From positions 1 to 9,514 of the forward strand of contig JALOSK010000163.1 of the NCBI GenBank assembly GCA_025458465.1: 9,514 nt of DNA, in the 5' to 3' direction. The notes under the pieces were generated by a model that had not been told where the DNA came from, ran no database searches, and was given only the letters and a program-made list of their open reading frames with translations. The stretch's first letter is position 1, and the number at the start of each line of letters is the position of its first letter. The position numbers and the translations under genes were made by a program. Positions 1 to 6,029 of the stretch are shown here, one piece after another. Source of the stretch: Sandarakinorhabdus sp. (lineage in GTDB: Bacteria > Pseudomonadota > Alphaproteobacteria > Sphingomonadales > Sphingomonadaceae).

Positions 1-2
1 AC

Positions 3-1214
3 TGGCTGGTGGCGCGCGGCTTTGCAGCATCCGACATCACCATCGCCGAGATGGCCGGCACGGCCACCTTGCATCTGCGCTGGCGAGCCGCTGGCAAGGC
101 CAGCGCCGCGCCCATGGCGTTGACCGGCCACATGGACGTGGTGGAAGCCAACCCGGCGGACTGGACGCGCGATCCCTTCAAGGCCGTCGAGGAAGGCGGC
201 TATCTGTTCGGCCGCGGCATCCAGGACAACAAGTTCGGCCTTGCCATGATGATGGCGACGCTGGCGCGCCTGAAGACGCAGGGCTTCCAGCCAAAGCGGG
301 ACATCCATCTGTTCCTGTCTGGCGATGAGGAGACCGACGGCCTGACCGGCGCCGAACAGGCGAAGCAGGCCAAGGCGCTGGGCGTCGAATATATGCTGAA
401 CAGCGATGCCGGCGGCGGCGCGCTGTCCAGTGATGGCAAGCCGTTTGCCTATTCGGTGCAGGCGGCCGAGAAAAGCTATGCCGATTTCACCATCAGCCTC
501 ACCGATCCGGGCGGCCACAGTTCCACACCCACCGCCAGCAACGCCATTGCCCGCATGGGGCTGGTGGCGGCGCGCATTGCCGGGCACCGCTGGCCAGCGC
601 AGGTGAACGACATCACCCGGGCCGCGCTGGCCGATGCCGCCAGCCGGCGCAGCGATGCGCTGGGCCAGGCGATGGCGCGCTTTGCGGCCAACCCGCAGGA
701 TGAAGCCGCCATTGCAGCATTGCGCGCCCACCCCGGCACGATCGGCCAGATCGGCACCACCTGCGTGCCCACCATGGTGAAGGGCGGCCATGCCCCCAAT
801 GCCCTGCCACAGCGCGTCGAATTGACCGTGAACTGCCGCATCTTCCCCGGCACCACCATTGCGCAGGTGCAGGCCGAACTGGCCCGCATCGCCGATGATC
901 CCGGCATCAGCTTTGCCACCGGCGTCGATTGGCCGGTCACGGCTGCGTCTCCGCTGCGGCCCGATGTGCTGGGCGCGGTGCAAGCGGCGGTATCCGCCCG
1001 CGCGCCCGGCCTGAAGGCCGTGCCGGGGATGAGCGTGGGCGCCACCGACAGCGTGTTCTGGCGCGCGCAGGGCATCCCTTCCTATGGCACATCCGGCCTG
1101 TTTCAGCGGCAGGAGGATGATTTCGCCCACGGCCTCAACGAACGCGTGCCGGCCAGCGCGATTGCGCCGGCGTTGATCCACTGGGAAACCCTGCTGCGCC
1201 AGCTGGCCGGCTGA
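3..1214 (+). CDS. M20 family metallopeptidase (zinc carboxypeptidase/deacylase type), 5' end outside window
   Basis: The reading frame is open from the left edge, so the N-terminus, probably including any signal peptide, is missing. Numbering from the GTG at 9, the M20 di-zinc ligand pattern is complete: H41 and D43 in GHMDVV, bridging D73 in GRGIQDNKFG, general base E107 and ligand E108 in SGDEETDG, D133 in NSDAGGG, and H374 in AHGLNE. The inserted dimerisation domain (about 155-290) contains the conserved GGHSS histidine. The family hydrolyses amide bonds of peptides or N-acylated amino acids; the actual substrate cannot be read from the sequence. The protein ends in the usual C-terminal catalytic helix. 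The next gene on this strand starts 271 bp later, so it is probably the last gene of its own unit. The family call is firm, the substrate unknown. Confidence 0.92.
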   Translation, partial: WLVARGFAASDITIAEMAGTATLHLRWRAAGKASAAPMALTGHMDVVEANPADWTRDPFKAVEEGGYLFGRGIQDNKFGLAMMMATLARLKTQGFQPKRDIHLFLSGDEETDGLTGAEQAKQAKALGVEYMLNSDAGGGALSSDGKPFAYSVQAAEKSYADFTISLTDPGGHSSTPTASNAIARMGLVAARIAGHRWPAQVNDITRAALADAASRRSDALGQAMARFAANPQDEAAIAALRAHPGTIGQIGTTCVPTMVKGGHAPNALPQRVELTVNCRIFPGTTIAQVQAELARIADDPGISFATGVDWPVTAASPLRPDVLGAVQAAVSARAPGLKAVPGMSVGATDSVFWRAQGIPSYGTSGLFQRQEDDFAHGLNERVPASAIAPALIHWETLLRQLAG

Positions 1215-1233
1215 ACGCATCGTCTGCGCAACA

Positions 1234-1257
1234 AAGGTTAAGAAACGCGTTAACCTT
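1234..1257. promoter_or_regulatory. Perfect 8-bp inverted repeat with 8-nt loop
   Basis: AAGGTTAA (1234-1241) and TTAACCTT (1250-1257) are exact reverse complements separated by GAAACGCG. Allowing one mismatch, the arms extend to 11 bp. It begins 20 nt after the stop of the peptidase gene. There is no T-run after it, so it is a poor intrinsic terminator. The two TTAA words are 8 bp apart, one more than the CtrA consensus TTAA-N7-TTAA. It could be an operator for a dimeric regulator or an RNA 3'-end hairpin. Confidence 0.5.
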
Positions 1258-1294
1258 GGTTGCATCGGAAACTTAACAAATCACGCGATCAAGC

Positions 1295-1424
1295 GATTCG
1301 AATCAGCGAATCTTGCGATTCGGTCTGCTGTATTGTTGCGGTGCTTGCCACGGAAACAGCGCCTTGCCTTGTGATTCCGCGACGCGAATCCGCCTTGCAA
1401 TCACAATTAACCAAATTTTGACTC
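1295..1424. promoter_or_regulatory. Cluster of seven GANTC (CcrM methylation) sites
   Basis: GANTC occurs at 1295 (GATTC), 1300 (GAATC), 1308 (GAATC), 1317 (GATTC), 1373 (GATTC), 1386 (GAATC) and 1420 (GACTC). Elsewhere in the window I found only 1645 and 5307 by eye. The first two form a perfect 10-bp palindrome, GATTCGAATC (1295-1304). GCGATTCG is repeated at 1293 and 1315, 22 bp apart, and CGAATC-TTGC-GATTCG (1307-1322) can form a 6-bp hairpin. GANTC is the target of the cell-cycle methyltransferase CcrM in Alphaproteobacteria, and methylated GANTC in promoters recruits GcrA. The sites are directly visible; the regulatory role is inferred. Confidence 0.6.
1407..1423 (+). promoter_or_regulatory. 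CtrA-like box overlapping a -35-like hexamer
   Basis: TTAA (1407-1410), seven bases, then TTGA (1418-1421) differs by one base from the CtrA consensus TTAA-N7-TTAA. The second half overlaps TTGACT (1418-1423), a -35-like hexamer, and the GACTC at 1420. CtrA-activated promoters often have the box at or near -35, and alphaproteobacterial pilus genes are known CtrA targets. No strong -10 is visible at 16-18 nt, which would fit an activator-dependent promoter but also weakens the call. Confidence 0.4.
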
Positions 1425-1485
1425 ACATTCGTCTATTTCACATGTCAATTCGTGCCAGTCAGTGGCGTAACAACGGGGCTTGTGT

Positions 1486-2748
1486 ATGTTGGGTAGGCGT
1501 AACACGCGCCGGCTGCGGGCCAGCCGGGGGGGCAACATGGCGGTGATGACCGCAATGCTGTTGCCCGTGTTGGTTGGCGCTGCCGGCCTGGCCGGTGATA
1601 CCGCGCAATGGGTGCTGGTGCGCCGTGCGCTGCAGCGCCAGGCCGATTCTGCCGCCTTGGCCGGGGCCTTTGCCCTCACCCAAAGCCTGCCTGCGCAATC
1701 CGGCGCGCTTGCCGATCTGGCCAAGAACCAGAATTTCGGCCTGTCCGCCCCGCCGCTGATCGAGAATGCGCCGACGGTCGGCCCGTTTGCCGGCCGTGCG
1801 ACGGCCGTGCGCGTGCGCCTGCAAGCGGTGTCGCGACTGCCGTTCAGCGGCATCTTCATGGGCAGCGGCGTCACCATCAGCGCCGAAGCCGTGGCCGGTC
1901 TGGAACGCGACGGCGATTATTGCATCCTTGCACTGGATGACAGCAACACGGTGGGCATCACCAACAGCGGCAACACGCTGGTTGATGCCCGTTGCGGCAT
2001 GCACGCCAATGCCACGGGTGAACCGGCCATCACCGGCCAGGGCAGCGCCACCATCGCCGCCAGCCCGGTTTCGGCGGTGGGCGGCATCAACAGCAGCACC
2101 AATTTCGCGCCGGGCACGCAATTCACGCCCTACAACATCTCGCAGCGTGATCCGTTCGCCAGCCTGCCCAACCCGGCGCCATCGGGGACCACCTTCAGCA
2201 ATTTTCGCGTCAATTCCAACCAGACGCGGTCGCTGCAGCCCGGCACCTATACCGGGGGGCTGCGGATACAGGGAACCGCCAATCTTGCGCCTGGCACCTA
2301 TTTCATCAATGGCGGCTCGCTCGACATCGGTTCGCAGGCGGTTGTGAATGGCAGCGGTGTCACCTTCGTGCTGTCGAATTCAGCCTATAGTACCGGCAGC
2401 ACCAGCGCGGTGGCGGCCACCACCAAGATCAATGGCGGTGCGACACTGCGGATCACGGCGCCTGACAGCGGCACCTATGCCGGCGTGCTGTTCTATCAGG
2501 ACCGGCGTACACCGGCGATGAGCGACAATGTCATCATCAACGGCAATTCGGCATCGCAGCTGCGCGGCGCGATCTATGTGCCGCGCAACGAGATCCGCAT
2601 GAACGGCACGGCCAGCATGGACGTCGATTGCCTGCAACTGGTGGGCTATCGACTGGTATTCACAGGCACGAGCGATCTGCGCAACATCTGCCCGGCCCTG
2701 TCGTCTTCCGGCGCCTTCAAGGGCAACATCGTCAGGCTGCTGGGATGA
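1486..2748 (+). CDS. TadG-like Tad-domain protein with repetitive beta-rich periplasmic domain
   Basis: Predicted 420 residues from the ATG at 1486, which has a GGGG 7 nt upstream; a TTG two codons earlier is less likely. Residues 1-16 are basic and end in RGG. A hydrophobic segment (about 18-37) is followed by the hallmark of the Tad/TadG N-terminal domain, DTAQW...RRALQRQADSAALAGA (38-61), seen in Flp-pilus assembly proteins anchored in the inner membrane. Unlike the two TadE proteins downstream it has no Glu at +5 after the glycine (GNMAVM), as is usual for TadG. From about 140 the protein is rich in Gly/Asn/Ser/Thr with recurring PGTY, NGG and NGS turns, suggesting a beta-solenoid. Four cysteines (C146, C170, C382, C402) could form disulfides in the periplasm. 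First gene of a three-gene operon. The family is fairly sure, the exact role not. Confidence 0.85.
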   Translation: MLGRRNTRRLRASRGGNMAVMTAMLLPVLVGAAGLAGDTAQWVLVRRALQRQADSAALAGAFALTQSLPAQSGALADLAKNQNFGLSAPPLIENAPTVGPFAGRATAVRVRLQAVSRLPFSGIFMGSGVTISAEAVAGLERDGDYCILALDDSNTVGITNSGNTLVDARCGMHANATGEPAITGQGSATIAASPVSAVGGINSSTNFAPGTQFTPYNISQRDPFASLPNPAPSGTTFSNFRVNSNQTRSLQPGTYTGGLRIQGTANLAPGTYFINGGSLDIGSQAVVNGSGVTFVLSNSAYSTGSTSAVAATTKINGGATLRITAPDSGTYAGVLFYQDRRTPAMSDNVIINGNSASQLRGAIYVPRNEIRMNGTASMDVDCLQLVGYRLVFTGTSDLRNICPALSSSGAFKGNIVRLLG

Positions 2749-3212
2749 TGCGCCGCCTGCTCTCCCGGTGCCGGCATGATCGGCGCGGCGCTTCCGCCGC
2801 CGAATTCGCGCTGATCCTGCCGATGGTCGGCACGATGCTGCTGGGCGCGCTGGATTTCGGCAATGCCTGGTCTTCCCGGTTGCGGCTTGAACAGGCTGCC
2901 CAGGCCGGCATCGAGATGGTGGTGGCCCGCCAGGGCCTTCAGCCCAACTACAATTACGCCCTTGCCGAAGCGCAGGCGCGCTGGGGCAGTGCCCTGACCG
3001 GCAGCAATCTGCAAAGCTGGCTGGAATGCAACGGGGTGCGGCAACCGACCGGTGCGACCCAATGCGGCAGCGGGGAAGCCCGCGCCCGTTATGTCGCGAT
3101 CAGCCTTCAGGCGGAATATGTGCCCACGCTCAAGCTGGGCAAGATCATCAGCGGCAATGGCCCCAACGGCGGCTTCATCGTCACCGGCGATGCGGCGGTG
3201 CGCGTCCAATGA
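2745..3212 (+). CDS. TadE-like pseudopilin (first copy)
   Basis: Predicted 155 residues. The ATG at 2745 overlaps the stop of the upstream gene (ATGA), so translation is probably coupled; a second ATG directly follows at 2748. After a basic N-terminus comes RRG|ASAAEFALILP: a glycine (G15) followed by Glu at +5 (E20) and a hydrophobic helix to about residue 38. This is the TadE/TadF signature, a prepilin-like site processed by the TadV-type peptidase. The following LRLEQAAQAGIEMVVARQG is the typical amphipathic continuation of pseudopilins. The rest is a small periplasmic domain with a cysteine pair (C95, C107). TadE proteins are minor components needed to assemble Flp/Tad pili. No tadA, tadZ, rcpA or flp gene lies in the window, so the secretion machine must be elsewhere if it exists. 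Confidence 0.87.
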   Translation: MMRRLLSRCRHDRRGASAAEFALILPMVGTMLLGALDFGNAWSSRLRLEQAAQAGIEMVVARQGLQPNYNYALAEAQARWGSALTGSNLQSWLECNGVRQPTGATQCGSGEARARYVAISLQAEYVPTLKLGKIISGNGPNGGFIVTGDAAVRVQ

Positions 3213-3634
3213 TCCGCCGCCTCTCCCGCCTGGCCGGCGCACCGGCCCGCCTGCTGAAGGGCGATCGCAGCGGCGCGACGGCCGCCGAATTCGCCCTCAC
3301 CCTGCCGGTGTGGGCCATGCTGATCTTCGGCTTCTTCACCATGTCGCGCGTCTATTTCGGTCGCGCCGGGGTGCTGAATGGCCTGGGCGAAGCCGCGCGC
3401 GTCGCCACCCTTTGGCCGATGCGCCCGGTGTCCGACATGCAGGCCGCCTTCAACCAGCGCACCTTCGGCCTGATCGGCAGCGAGGCGCCGGTGCTCACCT
3501 TTGCCGATGGCGCCGTCAACGGCCAGGCTTATGTGGACATCACGGTGACCTACACGCCGCAGATCGATCTGTTGTTCACAACGGTGACCCCGGTCACCCT
3601 CACCTATCAGCGCCGCGCCTTCCGGCCGGCCTGA
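3209..3634 (+). CDS. TadE/TadF-like pseudopilin (second copy)
   Basis: Predicted 141 residues from the ATG at 3209, which again overlaps the previous stop as ATGA. The basic leader (1-22) ends in DRSG|ATAAEFALTLP, with Glu (E27) at +5 after the glycine, then a membrane helix (about 28-46). It thus has the same prepilin-type N-terminus as its neighbour, but the mature domains share little obvious similarity; this one has no cysteine at all. The C-terminal half contains regular beta-strand-like stretches such as AYVDITVTYTPQIDLLF. TadE and TadF usually occur as such a pair, so this may be the TadF partner. It is the last gene of the operon; the xerC-type gene converges on it 20 bp downstream. 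Confidence 0.85.
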   Translation: MIRRLSRLAGAPARLLKGDRSGATAAEFALTLPVWAMLIFGFFTMSRVYFGRAGVLNGLGEAARVATLWPMRPVSDMQAAFNQRTFGLIGSEAPVLTFADGAVNGQAYVDITVTYTPQIDLLFTTVTPVTLTYQRRAFRPA

Positions 3635-3642
3635 CGCGGCCT

Positions 3643-3663
3643 GCCGATCGATCGCTAATCGGC
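3643..3663. terminator. Possible bidirectional terminator hairpin
   Basis: GCCGAT (3643-3648) and ATCGGC (3658-3663) are exact reverse complements around a 9-nt loop, lying between the convergent ends of the TadE-like and xerC-type genes and covering the stop codon of the latter. There is no T-run on either strand, so this is weak. Confidence 0.28.
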
Positions 3664-4578
3664 CCTGGGATGGGCTGCGGCCCACGCATCAAGCAACTGG
3701 GCCGCATCCACGGCCGTGTAGATCTGGGTTGATGACAGGCTGGCGTGGCCCAGCAGTTCCTGCAACTGGCGAAGATCGGCACCACGGGCCAGCAGGTGCG
3801 TGGCAAAACTGTGCCGCAGCGCGTGCGGCGTGGCGCTGGCCGGCAGCGCCAGTGCAGCGCGCGCGGCCTGCACCGCACGCCGGATCGTCCCGGCATCCAG
3901 CGGCCCGCCACGGGCGCCCCGGAACAGCGGCGCATCAGGGGCCATCGGGAACGGGCACAGCGTCACATAATCGGCAATCGCCGCGCGCACCTGCGGCAGC
4001 AACGGCACCAGCCGTGTCTTGTTGCGCTTGCCGGTCACGGCGATGGTCTCGCCCAGTGGCAGCGCAGCGCCGGTGAGCGACAGCGCCTCGCCGATGCGCA
4101 GGCCACCACCGTACAGCAGCAGCAGCACGGCGGCATCGCGGGCCGCGATCCACGGCTGGCGCGCGCCGTCCTCCACCACCGCCACCATCTGCGTCACGTC
4201 GGCCGGCGCCACCGCGCGCGGCAGGCGGCGCGGCTGTTTCGGCGCCTTCAGCGCGGCGATGGCATCACAGGGCAGGCCTTCGTTGCGGCGCGCCCAGGCA
4301 AAGAAGCCCTTCAGCGCCGACACCTCGCGCGCCAGCGAGGCAGCCGCCAATCCCTCGCTGCGCCGCAGGGACAGGAAGGCGCGCAGATCAGCCGCAGTCA
4401 GCGTTGCCAACCGGCCGCCATTCACCAGCCCACCCAGATGGCGGGCCAGGAAATCGTCGAACCGTTCCAGCGTGAAGCCATAGGCGCGCAGCGTGTGCGC
4501 CGACAGGCGGCGCTGGTCCCCGGCGTGGGCAAGGAAGCGCCCGATCAGGCGGGCCAGTGGCTCGCCCGCAGCGCTCAA
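3655..4578 (-). CDS. xerC: Tyrosine recombinase XerC
   Basis: Predicted 307 residues, the usual XerC/XerD length. The N-terminal SAM-like core-binding domain covers about 8-110 ([15 protein letters not shown]... [10 protein letters not shown]). The catalytic domain has all six expected residues: R161 in [11 protein letters not shown]184 in TGKRNKTR, H252 and R255 in [12 protein letters not shown]278 in LLGHASL, and nucleophile Y287 in QIYTAV. XerC with XerD resolves chromosome dimers at the dif site near the terminus together with FtsK. The absence of other mobile-element genes, and the housekeeping-type neighbour, argue for XerC rather than a phage or transposon integrase. The start is TTG at 4578, chosen because it overlaps the stop of the upstream transaldolase (TTGA); no strong Shine-Dalgarno is visible, so expression probably depends on coupling. 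XerC versus XerD is judged from the overall match and is less certain than the family. Confidence 0.9.
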   Translation of the reverse strand: MSAAGEPLARLIGRFLAHAGDQRRLSAHTLRAYGFTLERFDDFLARHLGGLVNGGRLATLTAADLRAFLSLRRSEGLAAASLAREVSALKGFFAWARRNEGLPCDAIAALKAPKQPRRLPRAVAPADVTQMVAVVEDGARQPWIAARDAAVLLLLYGGGLRIGEALSLTGAALPLGETIAVTGKRNKTRLVPLLPQVRAAIADYVTLCPFPMAPDAPLFRGARGGPLDAGTIRRAVQAARAALALPASATPHALRHSFATHLLARGADLRQLQELLGHASLSSTQIYTAVDAAQLLDAWAAAHPRAD

Positions 4579-5279
4579 AGGATGCTCTGGCCCGTCTTCG
4601 CCCAGTCCGCCAGGAAGGCGGCGAGGCCCTTTTCGGTGAGGGCGTGGCCGGCCAGCTGGCGGATCACCGCCGGCGGCATGGTGGCGACATCGGCGCCGAT
4701 GCGCGCGGCCGCCAGCACATGGACGGGGCTGCGCACGCTGGCGACAAGGATTTCCGTCTTGAAATCATAATTGTCGTAGATGGTGCGGATGTCCTGGATC
4801 AATTCCATGCCATCGTGGCCGATATCATCAAGCCGCCCGACGAACGGCGAGATATAGGTGGCGCCGGCCTTGGCGGCGAGCAGCGCCTGGTTGGCCGAAA
4901 AGCACAGCGTCACGTTGGTCTTCACGCCCTCGGCGGTGAGCGCCTTGCAGGTTTTCAGGCCATCGATGGTCTTCACGCCCTCGGCGGTGAGCGCCTTGCA
5001 GGTTTTCAGGCCATCGATGGTGAGCGGCAGCTTCACGCAGATGTTGGGCGCCAGCGCGCGCAGCACGGCGGCTTCCTTCATCATGGTGGCATGATCGGTG
5101 GCCACCACTTCGGCCGACACCGGGCCTTCGACGATGCCGCAGATTTCCTTCACCACGTCGAGGAAGTTGCGGCCCGATTTGGCGATCAGGCTGGGGTTGG
5201 TGGTCACACCATCCAGCAGGCCAGTGGCGGCCAGATCGGCGATTTCGGCAACGTCGGCGGTATCGGCAAAGAATTTCAC
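4575..5279 (-). CDS. tal: TalC/FSA-type transaldolase with internal 17-residue tandem duplication
   Basis: Predicted 234 residues from a GTG at 5279 preceded by AAGAGG six bases upstream; without the 17-residue repeat it would be 217, the normal family length. This small TIM-barrel enzyme transfers dihydroxyacetone units in the non-oxidative pentose phosphate pathway. Visible active-site residues: D6 (FADTADV), N28 (GVTTNPS), Schiff-base K83 (CVKLPLT) and F146 (YISPFVGR). F146 aligns with Phe178 of E. coli TalB rather than Tyr131 of E. coli FSA, favouring transaldolase over fructose-6-phosphate aldolase activity. Residues 87-103 and 104-120 are identical copies of [17 protein letters not shown], so one extra helix and turn sits between beta-strand 4, which carries K83, and strand 5. 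The frame is kept. Whether the protein folds and works is open. xerC follows with a TTGA overlap. Confidence 0.9.
   Translation of the reverse strand: MKFFADTADVAEIADLAATGLLDGVTTNPSLIAKSGRNFLDVVKEICGIVEGPVSAEVVATDHATMMKEAAVLRALAPNICVKLPLTIDGLKTCKALTAEGVKTIDGLKTCKALTAEGVKTNVTLCFSANQALLAAKAGATYISPFVGRLDDIGHDGMELIQDIRTIYDNYDFKTEILVASVRSPVHVLAAARIGADVATMPPAVIRQLAGHALTEKGLAAFLADWAKTGQSIL
4916..5021. repeat. 51-bp perfect tandem duplication inside the transaldolase gene
   Basis: Bases 4916-4966 and 4967-5017 are identical, and the match runs on for 4 more bases (TGGT), so that 4916-4970 equals 4967-5021. The TGGT at each unit boundary is the kind of short direct repeat that promotes replication slippage. 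The unit is 17 codons, so the reading frame is preserved. The absence of any difference between copies points to a very recent event, or to an assembly artefact. Confidence 0.95.
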
Positions 5280-5413
5280 GGCAGGCCTCTTGGGATCGCG
5301 GGAGGAGAGTCGCGGCTTCCATAGCGCAAAGCGGCGGCGCTGTCCTACAGGGTGCGCGGCATGATAGGGGTGGTTCCTTTTTCTCCAGCAAATCCAACAG
5401 GAAAGGTTGCAAC
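5280..5413. promoter_or_regulatory. Divergent intergenic region between transaldolase and TIGR02594 gene
   Basis: These 134 bp separate two divergent starts and should hold both promoters. On the minus strand TTGCTG and TATCAT are 19 bp apart, a poor sigma-70-like pair for the transaldolase. On the plus strand AGGAAAGG (5399-5406), 7 nt before the ATG at 5414, is an excellent ribosome binding site. One GANTC (5307) is present. No clear operator is seen. Confidence 0.35.
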
Positions 5414-6013
5414 ATGCGAACCAGCAAACTGTGTGATGCGCAGCAATGGCGTGATCTTGATGGCCTTGCCCTGCCGGTCGAAACGCCCATCGAAACCAAG
5501 GCCGCTGGCGATCCACTGGCGCTGCCGTGGCTTGCCGAAGCGCAGCGCGCCATCGGCATCACCGAAGTCGCCGGGCCGGCATCAAACCCGCTGATCATCG
5601 GCTGGGGCAAGCGGCTGAAGATCGATTATCGCAGCGACGAGATCAGCTGGTGCGGGCTGTTCGTGGCCCATTGCATCAACAGCGGGCTGTCGGCGGAACC
5701 GCTGCCCAAAGGCCTGCTCGGCGCCCGCAGCTGGCAGCGCTTCGGCGTGCCCTGCGAGGTGGCCCAGCCCGGCGCGGTGATGACGTTCTGGCGCGTGGCC
5801 CGCAACGACTGGCGCGGCCATGTGGGCTTCTATGTCGGGGAAGATGCCACTGCCTATCACATACTGGGCGGCAACCAGGGCGACGCGGTGAACGTGAAGC
5901 GCTTTGCCAAGAGCCGATTTCTCGCCGCGCGCTGGCCTGCCACAGCGCCGGCACCGGCCGGCGGCCCTCGCCTGCTGCGCGCCGATGGGCGGCTTTCCGT
6001 GAACGAGCAGTAG
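5414..6013 (+). CDS. TIGR02594-type CHAP/NlpC-P60-like peptidoglycan hydrolase
   Basis: Predicted 199 residues; the ATG at 5414 follows AGGAAAGG by 7 nt. A fold of the CHAP/NlpC-P60 cysteine peptidase kind is indicated by the motif order [15 protein letters not shown] (putative nucleophile C80), GHVGFYVG (putative base H136) and [13 protein letters not shown] (N154 as the likely third polar residue). [23 protein letters not shown] (38-60) is the typical N-terminal helix of TIGR02594 proteins. Such enzymes cut amide bonds in peptidoglycan and are often found in prophage endolysins or as solitary bacterial genes. There is no signal peptide or membrane segment, so export would need a holin, another route or lysis. 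The C-terminal tail (about 175-199) is Ala/Pro-rich and probably disordered. No phage genes flank it. The gene stands alone, divergent from tal and convergent with the acyl-CoA synthetase. The family is likely; the role unknown. Confidence 0.8.
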   Translation: MRTSKLCDAQQWRDLDGLALPVETPIETKAAGDPLALPWLAEAQRAIGITEVAGPASNPLIIGWGKRLKIDYRSDEISWCGLFVAHCINSGLSAEPLPKGLLGARSWQRFGVPCEVAQPGAVMTFWRVARNDWRGHVGFYVGEDATAYHILGGNQGDAVNVKRFAKSRFLAARWPATAPAPAGGPRLLRADGRLSVNEQ

Positions 6014-6015
6014 GC

Positions 6016-6029
6016 GCGGGTCAGCCCGC
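6016..6029. terminator. Short GC hairpin between convergent genes
   Basis: GCGGG-TCAG-CCCGC forms a 5-bp stem with a 4-nt loop in the 7-bp gap between two convergent genes and the first codons of the acyl-CoA synthetase 3' end. There is no T-run; in such GC-rich DNA this could be chance. Confidence 0.22.

Larger units (their letters stand above)
1215..1485 (+). promoter_or_regulatory. AT-rich intergenic control region before the Tad operon
   Basis: This 271-bp stretch has no convincing gene and is much richer in A/T than its surroundings. It holds an 8-bp inverted repeat (1234-1257), all four TTAA words that I found in the window (1238, 1250, 1273, 1407), seven GANTC sites (1295-1424), and a -35-like TTGACT at 1418-1423 without an obvious -10 at standard spacing. 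A purine-rich GGGG at 1475-1478 lies 7 nt before the ATG at 1486 and may be the ribosome binding site. The sub-elements are listed separately. A role as the promoter of the downstream Tad genes is inferred from position and motif content. Confidence 0.6.

Noticed and set aside
1175..1430. Possible replication origin: GANTC cluster, CtrA-like boxes and a DnaA-box-like TGATCCACT at about 1176
   Set aside because: Only one imperfect DnaA-like word, and it lies inside the peptidase coding sequence; no repeated DnaA boxes and no origin-linked genes such as hemE, dnaA or parA nearby.
1313..1546. Open frame of 77 codons in the intergenic region
   Set aside because: TTG start with no ribosome binding site, Cys-rich composition unlike its neighbours, overlaps the start of the TadG-like gene in another frame.
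1459..2121. Long minus-strand open frame (220 codons) opposite the TadG-like gene
   Set aside because: Shadow of the GC-rich third codon positions of the real gene; no recognisable motifs.
3655..4578. Recombinase as the integrase of a genomic island with an attachment site
   Set aside because: No tRNA, no flanking direct repeats, no cargo or phage genes, and translational coupling to a metabolic gene; fits chromosomal XerC.
3745..4770. 341-codon plus-strand frame opposite xerC and tal
   Set aside because: Gln/Arg/His-rich shadow translation; the opposite strand carries complete catalytic motifs of known families.
4557..5324. Plus-strand frame containing a repeated His/Gly-rich block
   Set aside because: The repeat is only the 51-bp duplication of the transaldolase read on the wrong strand.
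5280..5516. N-terminal extension of the transaldolase to an upstream start
   Set aside because: The family starts exactly at (M)KFFADTA, the GTG at 5279 has an AAGAGG at the right distance, and the extension would run into the divergent gene.
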